Of a stretch of 64,000 nucleotides of DNA, positions 50,948 to 60,900 are shown one piece after another. Both the position numbers and the translations under genes were made by a program. The stretch comes from Streptosporangium oxazolinicum (GTDB lineage: Bacteria; Actinomycetota; Actinomycetes; Streptosporangiales; Streptosporangiaceae), in the NCBI RefSeq assembly GCF_039537505.1, contig NZ_BAABAQ010000009.1:62001-126000 (forward strand). Reading direction: 5' to 3'. The notes beneath the pieces were generated by a model. The model saw only the letters and a program-made list of their open reading frames with translations, did no database searches and was not told the origin of the DNA. The first letter of the stretch is position 1, and each line of letters opens with the position of its first letter.

Positions 50948-51823
50948 ATGCTTCGCACGACTGTGACAGCACTCACAGGGCTGACCGCCCTCACGACCGC
51001 CTGGGCGACCCCGGCCGGAGCCACCCGGACGGCGGAACCCTGGCGGCCGGTGATCATGGCCGCGCTCGGTGACTCCATCAGCGCGGGGTTCAACGCCTGC
51101 GGCTGGTATCTCCCCTGCACCTCGCGCTCCTGGTCCACCGGTGACCACCAGAGCGTCCGGAGCCAGTACGTGAGGCTGCGGGCCGCGGACGCGGCCGTCG
51201 CGGGGAACAACGTGAACCTCGCCATTCCCGGCTCCACCAGCGCCGACCTCGCCGGGCAGGTGACCCGGGCGGTCGGTCGGCGTGCCGACTACGTGACGGT
51301 GCTGATCGGCGCCCAGGACGCCTGCGTGTCCGAGGAGCGGCTGATGACCCCCGTGGCCGTCTACGAGCGGCGGGTGGCCGAGGCCCTGGCGCTGTTCCGG
51401 GCCGGGCGGCCCGGCGGCCGGGTGTTCGTGGCGAGCATCCCCGACGTCAAGCGGCTGTGGCAGATCGGCAGGAAGGACCCGGTGGCGCGCGGGTTCTGGG
51501 CGGTGGGCCGGATCTGCCCCACCATGCTGGCGCGGCCCACCTCGACCTCGGCGACCGACCGGGCGCGCCGCGACCGGGTGCGCGCCAGGGTGGCCGACTA
51601 CAACGCCGCGCTCGCCAGGGTCTGCGCGGCGTACGGCCCCGCCTGCCGGTTCGACGGCAACGAGGTGTTCAGGCAGCGGTTCACGACCGGCCACCTGAGC
51701 AAGTGGGACTTCTTCCACCCCAACGCCGCGGGCCAGAAGCTGATCGCGGAGAAGACCTACGCGATGATGCGCGACTGGCTCACCGAGGAGGAGACCGAGC
51801 CCGTTCCCCTTCTCATTCCCTGA
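50948..51823 (+). CDS. Secreted SGNH/GDSL hydrolase
   Basis: This 291-residue exported esterase or lipase has a signal peptide in residues 1-26 (ending near PAGA). The catalytic serine lies in block I AALGDSISAGFNACGW, oxyanion residues in IPGSTSADL and IGAQDACV, and the catalytic Asp/His in WDFFHPNAAGQ. It probably acts on lipids or acylated polysaccharides outside the cell. GGAGGT (50939-50944) precedes ATG 50948. Four or more cysteines fit disulfides. It is convergent with the two-component operon. Confidence 0.9.
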   Translation: MLRTTVTALTGLTALTTAWATPAGATRTAEPWRPVIMAALGDSISAGFNACGWYLPCTSRSWSTGDHQSVRSQYVRLRAADAAVAGNNVNLAIPGSTSADLAGQVTRAVGRRADYVTVLIGAQDACVSEERLMTPVAVYERRVAEALALFRAGRPGGRVFVASIPDVKRLWQIGRKDPVARGFWAVGRICPTMLARPTSTSATDRARRDRVRARVADYNAALARVCAAYGPACRFDGNEVFRQRFTTGHLSKWDFFHPNAAGQKLIAEKTYAMMRDWLTEEETEPVPLLIP

Positions 51824-51844
51824 CCGTGCCGTGGCGGGCTCCTT

Positions 51845-51867
51845 CTCGCGGGCGGTCGTCCCGCGAG
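51845..51867. terminator. Hairpin between convergent SGNH hydrolase and response regulator
   Basis: CTCGCGGG and CCCGCGAG form a perfect 8-bp stem with a 7-nt loop. Confidence 0.6.
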
Positions 51868-51909
51868 GGGGTGCGCCGGGTTCCCACGGGGGTACGGGGA
51901 CCCGGTGGT

Positions 51910-52515
51910 TCAGAGCCAGCCGTTGTGCCGGGCGGTGTGGGCGGCCTCGATGCGGTTGCGGGTGCCGGTCTTGCCGATCGCGGCGGACAGGTAGTTGCGC
52001 ACCGTGCTCTCCGACAGGTGCAGCCGCCGTGAGATGTCGGAGATCGTCGCGCCGTCGGCCGCCGCGGCCAGCACGTCCCGCTCGCGATCGGTCAGCGGGC
52101 TGGCACCGGTGCTCAGCGCGGCGGCGGCCAGCGCCGGGTCGATCACCTTCTCGCCCGCCAGGACCCGGCGGATCGCCGCGGCGAGCTCCTCGACGGGACC
52201 GTCCTTGACCAGGAACCCCGCGGCGCCCGCCTCCATCGCCCGCCGCAGGTAGCCGGGCCTGCCGAACGTGGTCAGGATCAGCACCCGGCAGCCCGGCAGC
52301 CCGTCCCGCAGCCCGGCCGCGGCCTCCAGGCCGCTGGCCCCCGGCATCTCGATGTCCAGCAGGGCGACGTCGGGGCGCGCGGTGAGCGCGACCGGCACGA
52401 CCTCGTCGCCCCTGGTGACCGTGGCGACGACCTCGATGTCGTCCTCCAGGTCGAGGAGCAGGGCGAGCGCGCTGCGCATCATGCCCTGGTCCTCCGCCAG
52501 CAGCACTCTGATCAT
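51910..52515 (-). CDS. NarL/DesR-type response regulator
   Basis: The 201-residue regulator has a receiver domain (LLAEDQGMMRSAL, phosphoacceptor Asp in VALLDIEMPG, lysine in GFLVKDGP). The C-terminal HTH includes LTDRERDVLAAAADGAT and LSESTVRNYLSAAIGKTG. Its ATG overlaps the kinase stop (ATGA, 52512-52515), and it is the last gene of a four-gene operon with an ABC exporter, which it probably controls. Confidence 0.92.
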   Translation of the reverse strand: MIRVLLAEDQGMMRSALALLLDLEDDIEVVATVTRGDEVVPVALTARPDVALLDIEMPGASGLEAAAGLRDGLPGCRVLILTTFGRPGYLRRAMEAGAAGFLVKDGPVEELAAAIRRVLAGEKVIDPALAAAALSTGASPLTDRERDVLAAAADGATISDISRRLHLSESTVRNYLSAAIGKTGTRNRIEAAHTARHNGWL

Positions 52516-53648
52516 GGAAGGGTCACCCTCAGCAGGAAGCCGTCGCGGTCGTGGGTCTCCAGCGTCCCGCCGAGTGCGACGGCCCGCTCGGTCAGGCCGC
52601 GCAGGCCGTTGCCCAGGGGGCTCCCGTCGCGCCCCCGCCCGTCGTCTCGGATCTCCAGCGTCGTACCCTCCAGGACGATCTCGCAGGCGCCGGCGGCGCT
52701 GTGGCGGACCACGTTGGTCACCCCCTCCCGCACGGCCCAGCCCAGCAGGGCGTCGGCCTCCGGTGCCGGCCGCTCCCCGGTGACGGTGACGGTGACGGCG
52801 ATGCCCGCGTCGGCCAGGGCCGTGCGCGCCGAGGCCAGCTCGGCGGCCAGCCCCCGGCCCCGGTAGCCGGTGACCGCGGCCCTCACCTCGGTCAGCGCCT
52901 CCCTGCCGACGGCCTCGATGTCGGCCGCCTGCCGCGCCGCCGCCTCGGCATCGCGGGGGGCGAGCCGCCGTACGGCCTCCGCCTTGACCACCATCACCGA
53001 CAGGGTGTGCCCGAGCAGGTCGTGCAGGTCGCGGGAGAAGCGCAGCCGCTCCTCGGCCACCGCGACGCGGGCCAGCTCCTCGCGGGTCTCCTGGAGTTCG
53101 GCGATCACGGAGAACAGCTTGAGGACGATGCTGACCACCAGGCCACCGGCGGCCGTTCCCCAGGTGGCCAGGGAGATGTTCGCCCAGCTCGCCCCGGCGT
53201 ACCACATCACCGCGACCAGCGCGAGCGTCAGCACCGTGAGGAGGAGGTAGACGGACCTGCCGCGCAGCACGACCCCGCAGGCGATGGTCATCAGCGGCGC
53301 GAGATAGAACCAGTTGTGCGCGGGTCCCGCCAGCAACAGGAAGGCCGCCGCCAGCAGCCCGGCCAGCGCCACGGCCGCCGCCCGGCGCCGGTCGCGGAAG
53401 GACAGCCGGATGCACAGCACGTACAGGACCGCGAAGGTGGCGACGCCCAGCGCGGCCGGCAGCACCGGCCGAACCTCCCCCGCCGCGAGGTCGCTGATCG
53501 GGGGGTAGGCGATCAGCAGCCACGGGTAGAAGGCGAGCTCTCCCGGCTCTCTCCTCCAGGCTCCCCCGGGATCCTTCCGCCGTTCTTTCCGGCCCGCCGC
53601 CTCCGGTGCCCGCGGCGCGTCCCGGGGTTCCTCCGCCTTCACGCTCAC
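52512..53648 (-). CDS. DesK-type sensor histidine kinase
   Basis: This 378-residue kinase has a charged N-terminus and five or six membrane helices in residues 40-185. The HisKA_3 motif is EERLRFSRDLHDLLGHTLSV, and the HATPase includes VREGVTNVVRHS, DDGRG and GNGLRGLTER. DesK-like kinases sense membrane state; here it may sense a compound exported by the neighbouring ABC system. Its start lies 22 bp after the permease stop. Confidence 0.92.
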   Translation of the reverse strand: MSVKAEEPRDAPRAPEAAGRKERRKDPGGAWRREPGELAFYPWLLIAYPPISDLAAGEVRPVLPAALGVATFAVLYVLCIRLSFRDRRRAAAVALAGLLAAAFLLLAGPAHNWFYLAPLMTIACGVVLRGRSVYLLLTVLTLALVAVMWYAGASWANISLATWGTAAGGLVVSIVLKLFSVIAELQETREELARVAVAEERLRFSRDLHDLLGHTLSVMVVKAEAVRRLAPRDAEAAARQAADIEAVGREALTEVRAAVTGYRGRGLAAELASARTALADAGIAVTVTVTGERPAPEADALLGWAVREGVTNVVRHSAAGACEIVLEGTTLEIRDDGRGRDGSPLGNGLRGLTERAVALGGTLETHDRDGFLLRVTLP

Positions 53649-53670
53649 CCGGCCACTCCTATCACGCGGC

Positions 53671-54396
53671 TCACCTCACGCGCCCGGCCCGGCGGTAGCC
53701 GTACACCGCCAGGAGCCCGAAGGCGACCAGCCAGCCGGTCAGCGTCAGCGCCGTGCCCACCTCGGGGACCTCGCCGAAGGCGACCTTCCGCGACAGGTCG
53801 GCGTAGCCGAAGCTCGGCGTCCACTCCGCGACGGCCCGCAACCAGGAGGGGAAGCCCTCCGTGGGCAGCCACAGCCCTCCGACGATCGCCATCGTCATGT
53901 TGGCCGCGATGTTGAGCACGGCGGCGGTCTGGCCGCTGAAAAGGTAGCCGAAGGCCAGGCCGAGCAGGGTGAAGGGCAGGGAGCCTACCCAGAGCAGGAG
54001 CACGATCGAGATCCACTGCCAGGCCTCCAGCCGTACCCCGTTGAGCAGCGCCGCCGACAGGCACACCCCGGCGATCACGGGCAGCACCACGAGCACGCCG
54101 GTCGCCGCCTTGCCCGCGACCACCCGTACCGGGGCGAGGGGAGTGATCCGCAGCTGCCGCAGCCAGCCCGCCGTCCTGTCCTCGGCGATGCCGCTGCCGT
54201 TGTTGAAGGCCGAGCCGATCGCGCCGAAGGCGGCCATGTTGACCATCACGTAGAGGGCGGCCCAGACGCGGTCGTCGCCCGCCACGCCGAGGTTGGTGAA
54301 GATGAGGTACATCGTCACGGGCATCGCGAAACCCATGATCACATATCCCGGGTCGCGGCGGATCCTGGTGACCTCCAGGCGGATGTAGCCGAGCAT
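53671..54396 (-). CDS. ABC-2 type transporter permease
   Basis: The 241-residue membrane protein has about six helices. The conserved ABC-2 region reads FGAIGSAFNNGSGIAEDRTA, followed by LRQLRITPLAPVRVVAGK. With the ATPase encoded immediately upstream (stop and start overlap as TGATG at 54396) it forms an exporter for an unknown compound, lipid or antibiotic. GYLFSGQTAAVLNIAANMTM is a typical late helix. Confidence 0.9.
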   Translation of the reverse strand: MLGYIRLEVTRIRRDPGYVIMGFAMPVTMYLIFTNLGVAGDDRVWAALYVMVNMAAFGAIGSAFNNGSGIAEDRTAGWLRQLRITPLAPVRVVAGKAATGVLVVLPVIAGVCLSAALLNGVRLEAWQWISIVLLLWVGSLPFTLLGLAFGYLFSGQTAAVLNIAANMTMAIVGGLWLPTEGFPSWLRAVAEWTPSFGYADLSRKVAFGEVPEVGTALTLTGWLVAFGLLAVYGYRRAGRVR

Positions 54397-55319
54397 CAGG
54401 CGTCCACCTCCGTCAGACCCGCTGCCCGCCCCGCCTGCCCTGTCAGAGAAAGGAAGGCGTCCTCGAGCGCGGTGGGGACGACTTCGAGGTCTCGTACGGC
54501 TCCCGCCGCCGCCAGCGCCACGACGGTGGCGTCGGCGTCGCGGGTACGCAGGTGGGCCCGCTCGCCCCGGATCTCGACCGAGACGACGCCGGGCAGGCGT
54601 TCCAGCGGGGCGGTGTCCCCGGTAGCGGTGACGCTGACCGTGGACAGCGCGACCAGGCGCTTGATCTCCCTGCTGGTGCCGTCGGCCGCGATCCGGCCCC
54701 TGTCGATCACCACCACCCGGTCGGCGTACTCGTCGGCCTCCTCCAGGTAGTGGGTGGAGAACAGGATCGTCCTGCCGCGCGCGGCGAAGGCGCGCATGCT
54801 CTCCCAGAACTCCCGCCTGGCCCGCACGTCCAGCGCCGAGGTCGGCTCGTCCAGCAGCATCAGCTCGGGGTCTCCGGCCAGCGCGAGCGCGAAGCGGACC
54901 CGCTGCGCCTGGCCGCCCGACAGCCGTTCCATCCTGCGACCGGCGAGCCCCTCCAGCCCGGCGCTCGCCAGCACCTCCTCCAGGGGGAGCGGCGCCCGGT
55001 AGGTCCCGGAGACGAAACCGATCAGCTCGCGGACCGTGGTCCGGGGAACGAGGCCGCCCTCCTGGGGCATCGCCGCCAGCCGCCCGCTCCGGATCGCGGC
55101 CTCGGGGGTGCCCCCGAGGACGCGCACCGTCCCGGAGTCGGGGGCCAGCAGCCCGAGCAGCAGCCCGATCGTGGTCGATTTTCCCGCGCCGTTGGGACCG
55201 AGCAGGGCGACGGTCTGCCCGGCGGGGATGTCGAGGCTGAGGTCGTCCACGGCGCGTACCGCCCCGAAACGCTTGGTCACGCCCCTGAGGGACACCGCGT
55301 CGTTCGCGTCGTCTGTCAT
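54396..55319 (-). CDS. ABC transporter ATP-binding protein
   Basis: This 307-residue ATPase has Walker A LGPNGAGKST, Q-loop MPQEGG, signature LSGGQAQRVRFAL, Walker B LMLLDEPTSAL and the H-loop STHYLEEAD. The C-terminal extension is that of drug- or lipid-exporter ATPases. It is the first gene of the operon ATPase-permease-kinase-regulator. ATG 55319 lies 7 nt after TAGCGT on the minus strand, so the operon probably begins as a leaderless transcript. Confidence 0.93.
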   Translation of the reverse strand: MTDDANDAVSLRGVTKRFGAVRAVDDLSLDIPAGQTVALLGPNGAGKSTTIGLLLGLLAPDSGTVRVLGGTPEAAIRSGRLAAMPQEGGLVPRTTVRELIGFVSGTYRAPLPLEEVLASAGLEGLAGRRMERLSGGQAQRVRFALALAGDPELMLLDEPTSALDVRARREFWESMRAFAARGRTILFSTHYLEEADEYADRVVVIDRGRIAADGTSREIKRLVALSTVSVTATGDTAPLERLPGVVSVEIRGERAHLRTRDADATVVALAAAGAVRDLEVVPTALEDAFLSLTGQAGRAAGLTEVDA

Positions 55320-55420
55320 GCGGACGACGCTACGGAGAGGCGGGTCACCCCCGGCAGATCCATCGATCCAGGCCCACCCGTGACAAATGTCCTACCGGTG
55401 CCCGCTTTCCCGGCCCTTCA

Positions 55421-55461
55421 GGGCTTCGCGGGCCCCCGGTGTCCGGGGGCCCGCGAAGCCC
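55421..55461. terminator. Very strong hairpin between hydrolase and ABC operon
   Basis: Two perfect 19-bp arms (55421-55439 and 55443-55461) surround the loop TGT. It lies just past the alpha/beta hydrolase stop on the minus strand and separates that gene from the ABC/TCS operon. Confidence 0.9.
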
Positions 55462-55467
55462 GTCCCC

Positions 55468-56214
55468 TCAGCCCGCCAGCGCGGCCAGTGCGGCGGCCGT
55501 CTCCTCCGGCTTGGAGAACATCGGCCAGTGTCCGGTCGGCACCGAGGCGAAGCTCCACTCGGGCCCGGCGAGCGCCGCGAAGAAGGGGTGGCCGGAGGCG
55601 ATCAGGGCGTGCACCTGCTCCAGCGGGAACGAGCACGCGACGAGCGTCTTGGGCAGCGCGTCCACGCCACCCTTGAGCACCAGCGGCCGGGTCATCGTCC
55701 CGTACGGCTGCGGGGTCGCGCGGGAGGCGAGCCACTCGCGCTCGGCCTCGCCCAGTCCCTCCAGGCTGGCCCCGGCCCGCTCCTGCTCCTCCCAGGACGG
55801 GAGCGGGTAGCCCACCCCGCCGCCCTCCTCGGCGACCCGCGTCTCGACGACCGCCCGCCACTCGGGCTCGGTGAGGTCCAGCTGGGTCATGCCGTCGGCC
55901 GGGGGGCCGCTGTCGACGTAGACGATCCGGGCGACGCGCTCGGGGATCCGGTCGGCCGCGCCGGTGACCGGGGCGCCGGCGCCGCTGTGGGCGACGAGGA
56001 TCACCTCGGTCAGGTCCGCGAAGACGACGGTGTGCACGATGTCCTGGATGTGAGTCTCCAGGTCGACCTCGGGGCCCGCCAGGTGGACCCTGTCGCCGAG
56101 GCCGGTGAGCGTGACCGGGTGGACGTCGTGCCCGGCCTCGCGCAGCGGCCCGGTGACCCTCTCCCAGGCCCACGCGCCGAGCCAGAAACCAGGGACCAGA
56201 ACGTATGTGCTCAT
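55468..56214 (-). CDS. Alpha/beta hydrolase (EstC/salicylate-esterase-like)
   Basis: This 248-residue soluble hydrolase has the opening YVLVPGFWLGAWAWERV (oxyanion region), the nucleophile elbow AHSGAGAP and the catalytic histidine in PTGHWPMFSKPEE. Members of this group hydrolyse small esters. It is divergent from the WYL regulator across 80 bp that contain an inverted repeat, the usual layout of a regulator and its target. Confidence 0.9.
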   Translation of the reverse strand: MSTYVLVPGFWLGAWAWERVTGPLREAGHDVHPVTLTGLGDRVHLAGPEVDLETHIQDIVHTVVFADLTEVILVAHSGAGAPVTGAADRIPERVARIVYVDSGPPADGMTQLDLTEPEWRAVVETRVAEEGGGVGYPLPSWEEQERAGASLEGLGEAEREWLASRATPQPYGTMTRPLVLKGGVDALPKTLVACSFPLEQVHALIASGHPFFAALAGPEWSFASVPTGHWPMFSKPEETAAALAALAG

Positions 56215-56255
56215 TTTTGTCTCCTCTGTTCGCCTGGTTTCACCCTAGAATCGAA

Positions 56256-56276
56256 TCCGGACAGTATCGGTCCTGA
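56256..56276. promoter_or_regulatory. Inverted repeat between hydrolase and WYL regulator
   Basis: TCCGGAC-AGTATCG-GTCCTGA is a 7-bp arm dyad with one mismatch. Its position in the short divergent region makes it the likely operator of the WYL protein. Confidence 0.55.
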
Positions 56277-56294
56277 TTTTTGAGGGGAATTCCG

Positions 56295-57254
56295 ATGACC
56301 GCCGCCCGGGTGCTCGCGCTGCTGGAGTTGCTGCAGGCCGTCCCCGGCCTGACCGGTCCCGACCTCGCCGCGAGGCTGGAGGTGGACGAGCGCACGGTCC
56401 GCCGCTACGCGGTGCGGCTGTCGGAGCTCGGGGTGCCGGTCCAGGCCGAGCGGGGCCGCCACGGCGGATACCGGCTGCTGCCCGGCTACAAGCTCCCGCC
56501 GCTCATGCTCACCGACGACGAGGCCACCGCCGTGGTGCTGGGGTTGCTGGCCGGGCGGCGGACCGGGCTGGCGGTGGGGGAGGCCGCGACCGAGAGCGCG
56601 CTGGCCAAGATCCAGCGGGTGCTCCCGCGCCCGCTGCGCGAGCGCGTCGACGCGGTGTCGGAGACGCTGGGCCACACCGCGAACGCGGCGCCGAGAACGA
56701 GCACCCCGAGGGCGGGACCGCTGCTCGCCCTCGCCGACGCCACCCGGCGCCGGGTCACCGTCCGGCTGGCCTACCGTTCCTGGCGCGGTGACGCCTCCGA
56801 GCGCGATCTGGACCCGTACGGCCTCGTCTTCCACTCCGGCCGCTGGTACGTCGCCGGGCTCGACCACCACAGCGGGGAGATCAGGACCTTCCGGGTGGAC
56901 CGGGTGGCGAGCGCCGCGCGCACCGAGCGGGGCTTCCGGGTGCCCGACGGCTTCGACCCGGTGGCCCACGTGGTCGGATCGCTGTCGGCGGTGCCGTACC
57001 GGCACGAGGTCAGGGTGCTGCTGGAGACCACCCTGGAGGAGGCCGCCGCGCGGATCCCCGCCGCCACGGCGACCCTGGCCGAGACCCCCGGCGGGGTGCT
57101 GCTGGCGATCAGGGCCGAACGGCTGGACGGGATGGCCCAGATGCTCGCCGGACTCGGCTGGCCCTTCACCGTCATCGCCCCCGCCGAGCTACGCGGCGAG
57201 GTCAGAGCCCTCGCCGCCCGCCTCCTCACCTCCGCCGACGCCTCCCCACCCTGA
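56295..57254 (+). CDS. HTH-WYL domain transcriptional regulator
   Basis: This 319-residue YafY/PafBC-like regulator has an N-terminal winged helix (LLELLQAVPGLTGPDLAARL, VDERTVRRYAVRL). The WYL domain is at about 135-235 (RRRVTVRLAYRSWRGD, VFHSGRWYVAGLDHHSGEIR, FRVDR) and is followed by a WCX extension. WYL domains sense nucleic-acid or nucleotide-related ligands, or small molecules. ATG 56295 with GAGGGGA upstream was chosen over an earlier in-frame codon. It probably controls the divergent hydrolase. Confidence 0.9.
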   Translation: MTAARVLALLELLQAVPGLTGPDLAARLEVDERTVRRYAVRLSELGVPVQAERGRHGGYRLLPGYKLPPLMLTDDEATAVVLGLLAGRRTGLAVGEAATESALAKIQRVLPRPLRERVDAVSETLGHTANAAPRTSTPRAGPLLALADATRRRVTVRLAYRSWRGDASERDLDPYGLVFHSGRWYVAGLDHHSGEIRTFRVDRVASAARTERGFRVPDGFDPVAHVVGSLSAVPYRHEVRVLLETTLEEAAARIPAATATLAETPGGVLLAIRAERLDGMAQMLAGLGWPFTVIAPAELRGEVRALAARLLTSADASPP

Positions 57255-57629
57255 CCCCGGCCCGTCGCGGCATCCAGGCGAGGGCATCCTGTGCTGACCT
57301 TGATTTTGTGGCGGATGGCAGAGGAACGTCCAGCGGAGGCGCTCTGGATGTACGGCACTGGGCGCCACCAGTAGGGGAGACAATCATCCCTGTTCGGAAT
57401 CTGCTAGGCACCTCAGTTTGTGGTTTTAGTCTTCGGCTCCATTGGTGTCGGCGACGGTGTGGAAGCCGAGGGAGCGAGGTGGCGTACTCAGCCCCGATGT
57501 ACAGGTTCTCGGCCTTATCGTCACACACCCCGGTGTGACGCTGGCCATCCGACACACGAATGCTCTCGGCGGTGGTCGCATGCCCCTACCCCGATTGAGA
57601 TCGACGGGTTCAATCACCTTGCATGGGGT
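57255..57629. other. Intergenic, nothing recognised
   Basis: Several overlapping open frames exist, but none has a ribosome site or protein-like composition. GC begins to fall here, marking the left side of the accessory island. Confidence 0.45.
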
Positions 57630-57851
57630 TCACTGGACAAGTCGGTTGCTTGGTGTTTCCAAGCAGGCACGGATCACGGCCTCCCGGTGCTCGGACTTCG
57701 TTTCTCGGATGGACAGTTCCAGCCTTCGGGTCCGGGAGTCCTCTCGATACACGTTGGTGCGGAACCGCAGCCACCACCCGACGAGGACACAGACGATGCC
57801 GATGAACAGCACGCCTTCGGGGACGGTGGCTAGGGCTTCCAGGGTCTTCAT
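57630..57851 (-). CDS. Small single-pass membrane protein divergent from the NACHT gene
   Basis: This 73-residue protein has one transmembrane helix at about residues 14-31 (VLFIGIVCVLVGWWLRF) followed by a basic, charged tail (TRRLELSIRETKSEHREA). GAGGAG lies 6 nt before ATG 57851 on the minus strand. No family was recognised. Its start is 103 bp from the NACHT start, so the pair probably share a control region, and it could be a membrane partner or inhibitor of the NACHT protein. Confidence 0.65.
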   Translation of the reverse strand: MKTLEALATVPEGVLFIGIVCVLVGWWLRFRTNVYREDSRTRRLELSIRETKSEHREAVIRACLETPSNRLVQ

Positions 57852-57954
57852 TCGTCGCTCCTCACAACAACGGCTGGGACGAACAAAACAGTGACCGATG
57901 GCTCGGATTTCCTTCTAGTGTGAGGAAATTGTCGGGAAACCCGGGAGGGATGCC

Positions 57955-60900
57955 GTGCCGCCAGGCAGGCCGCGCAAGCACGATCGCGAAAAGTACGTGG
58001 AGCTCCAGGAGCTGGTCTGTTGGTTCGAGCGGCATGCCGAGTTCTCGAACCCCCGATCTCTCCTGTCCGCTTCGGCTCGGCGTGGATTTCCGCTGCCGAA
58101 GAACGGTGTGTACGAGTTCTTCCGGCGAGAGAGGCTTCTCGACTGGCAGACGACCGCCTTGATGGCCGACGCCCTGGGGCAGGAGGCCGGTACGGTTCAG
58201 GAGCTGTGGCAGCGGGCTAGGCAGTCCATGCGCACCAAGCAGCCGCCTTGGCAGGCGGGCGCTGCCTCGTGGGATAACCTGCCCACGCCCGAAGGCTGGT
58301 TGCGGGAACTGCTGATCGGGCAGCGAGACGCGCCCGACCGATTCCCATACCGGCTGCTCGATGTTTCTCCCCCTCTGCTGTCCGAGGTCTATGTCGAGCA
58401 GGATGTGCAGCCCGCGGTGACCCGTGGGTCTCACGACGGATCGGCTGAGAAGCATCCTCGGGCCGCCCCTCCTGCGGTTGGGAAGTCTCTGCGCCAGGTC
58501 CTCAGCGAACACGATCACCTCTTCATCACCGGGGGGCCCGGCACGGGCAAGACCACTCTGGGGAGGCACCTGATCTGGCAGATCGCCCAGGCGTGGCTCT
58601 CCGAGCTTGGCGACGAGGTCGCGTGGTGCGCTGAACCGGTCGTCGGGGTCCGTATCACCGCCGCTGACGTGCTCGCGGCCCGCAGTTGGGCCGAAGCGCT
58701 GGTCAGCGCCTCCTGGGCGAGTGCGCTGACCGAGCCGATCGATCCGAGGATCTTCGGAGGGCGGACGCACGGTACGCGCTGGCTCGTGGTTGTGGACGGG
58801 CTCGACGAGGTCGCCTCGCCCGAGAACCGTGAGGTTGTGCTACGCGCTCTGGCGGCCCGGGTGGAGCACGGTTCGGCCTATCGGCTGGTCATCACTTCGC
58901 GGCCCCTTCCGCAGGAGGAGTTGAAACCGTTTCAGGCGCGAAGCGTTGGTTTCTATACACTGAGCGGGTTCGACGGCGCTCAGCAGCGGGCTTTCGCCGA
59001 ACGCTGGTTCGCGGCGCAGAAGATAAAGGATCCGGCCAAGGCCGTGACGGCGTTCCTCGAAGAGGTCGAGATCGCGGGACTCGTCGAACTGATCAAGGTT
59101 CCGCTTTTCGCCACGATCGCGGCCACGTTCTACACCAGGAAGCCTGGACGGTCACTGCCCCGAGGACGGATCGAGCTCTACGAGAAGTTCCTTGAGGAGC
59201 TTTCCGACGTGCGCTCGCACCGGGCGGACATTCACGGGCGACTCCGAGTCCGGTGGGAGGAGTTGGGCTGCGCCGGAACCATGAACTGGATTATCGCCAA
59301 CCAGGAACGCCTGCGGCTTCACCTGGCGCAGGTGGAGACCGGGCGGCAGCCGTTGACACTGGATTCGGCGGTCGGCTGGCTGCGCGCGAACATGCCAGAG
59401 GGGCTGCGGCTACGCGACGGGATGGAGGGCGACCTGGGCCGACTGCTCGCGGAGACCGGGGTGCTGGTGTTCGACGGAACGGAGCTGTCATTTCTACACC
59501 GGTCGTTCGCCGAGTTCATAGCGGCCAGACAGGAGGCGGCCGGGATTTCCGCCGAGTTCCCGGGGCTCGTCGCGTGGATGGAGCGAGTTCAGGCTGAGAC
59601 CTCGCGGAACTATGTGTTCTTCACCCTCGCCCATTGGGTTCGCCAGCAGGGGAATGACGCGTCCACGGTAGTGCGGTTGCTGCTGGCGGAGAACCTGCAA
59701 TACAGGGTCATGGCGCTGCGTCTGGTCACGGCTGGAGTCCCGATGGGGGCCGAGTTGGAAGGGGCCGTGATTGACCGGGTGCTGAGCGAGCCGTTCGAGT
59801 CGCGTGGGCGCAGGTATTCGCGACCCGATCACGAACTCTTCACCGAACTGACCGAGCTCCGAGGCAACGAACGACTGGCGGAGCTTCTGCAGCGTCTCTC
59901 GCGAACCCATGGGCTGCCGATTGCGTTCCGGTCCTCTGCGGCGGCCGCGTACGCACGGGTGGCTGATCTTCCGGGTGGAGTGCGCCTGCTGCATGAGCTG
60001 GCGGACCGGGTGGACGACCCCGAGGGGTTGATCGGGATCGTGCGTCATCTTGCCGTGCTTGACGCGCCTGCGACCGAAGCCAGGATCCAGCTGCTGAGAC
60101 GTGCGGTCGACGGCGATGAAGCATGGTGGCGGGTGAAGGCCATGTGGGAGCTGATTGAGCTCGGTGAGAACGAGGGGGCGGTGGAGCTCGCCCGTTTCAT
60201 TCTGGGAGGTGGCGAGCAGAACGGTTCCTTGCTCGAGTCCGCAGGAGACATCTGGCTGGCTGTCGAAGGTGAATCCGCCGCCCCCGAGATCGTTCGGGTT
60301 GCAGCGGACCGGAAGTGGAACAACGAGTGGGCGCACGCTGGACTCGCCAAGCTGTTGTTCTACGCTGGTGACGCTGTGGCGGCGGAGCCGCATGCGCGTG
60401 AAGTCCTGCTGAAAAGCGCGACTGACGATGACATCCGGGAAGTCGTCGAGGCGTGGATTGAGACGGAAGGAGCCGATGGAGCGGAAAAAATCGTCGCTGT
60501 GTTTGACGGTTTTATCAATTGGAATATTGACGAGCGGTCCCGCGTCGCCCGTCAGCTTCTCGAACTGGGGCACCCTGAGGCAGCGGTCGAGTTGGCTCGC
60601 CGGATTCTTGGGGGACCAGAGAAACCATCTTCGCATGATGCTTCGTGGGCTGTGGAGGTGCTACTGTCCGCGCTGGGTGAATCCGTTATCGACGAAGCGC
60701 TGCACTGGTTGAACGAGCACAGTGTCGAACCAGGGAAACTCCACATGCTCACGCAGCAGATGATCGAAGAGGGTTTCGCGGCGGCGGCGTGTGTCCTTGC
60801 TCGGCGGACCATGAATTTCGCCGGAGCAACCGAGGAAACCTTCACCTGGGCCGCCGACATTCTCCTCATTCACGTCGGTTCCAAGGCCAGCGAGGAGATC

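Noticed and set aside
57255..57629. Small genes in overlapping frames left of the small membrane protein
   Set aside because: None has a ribosome site, a plausible start or a recognisable protein pattern.
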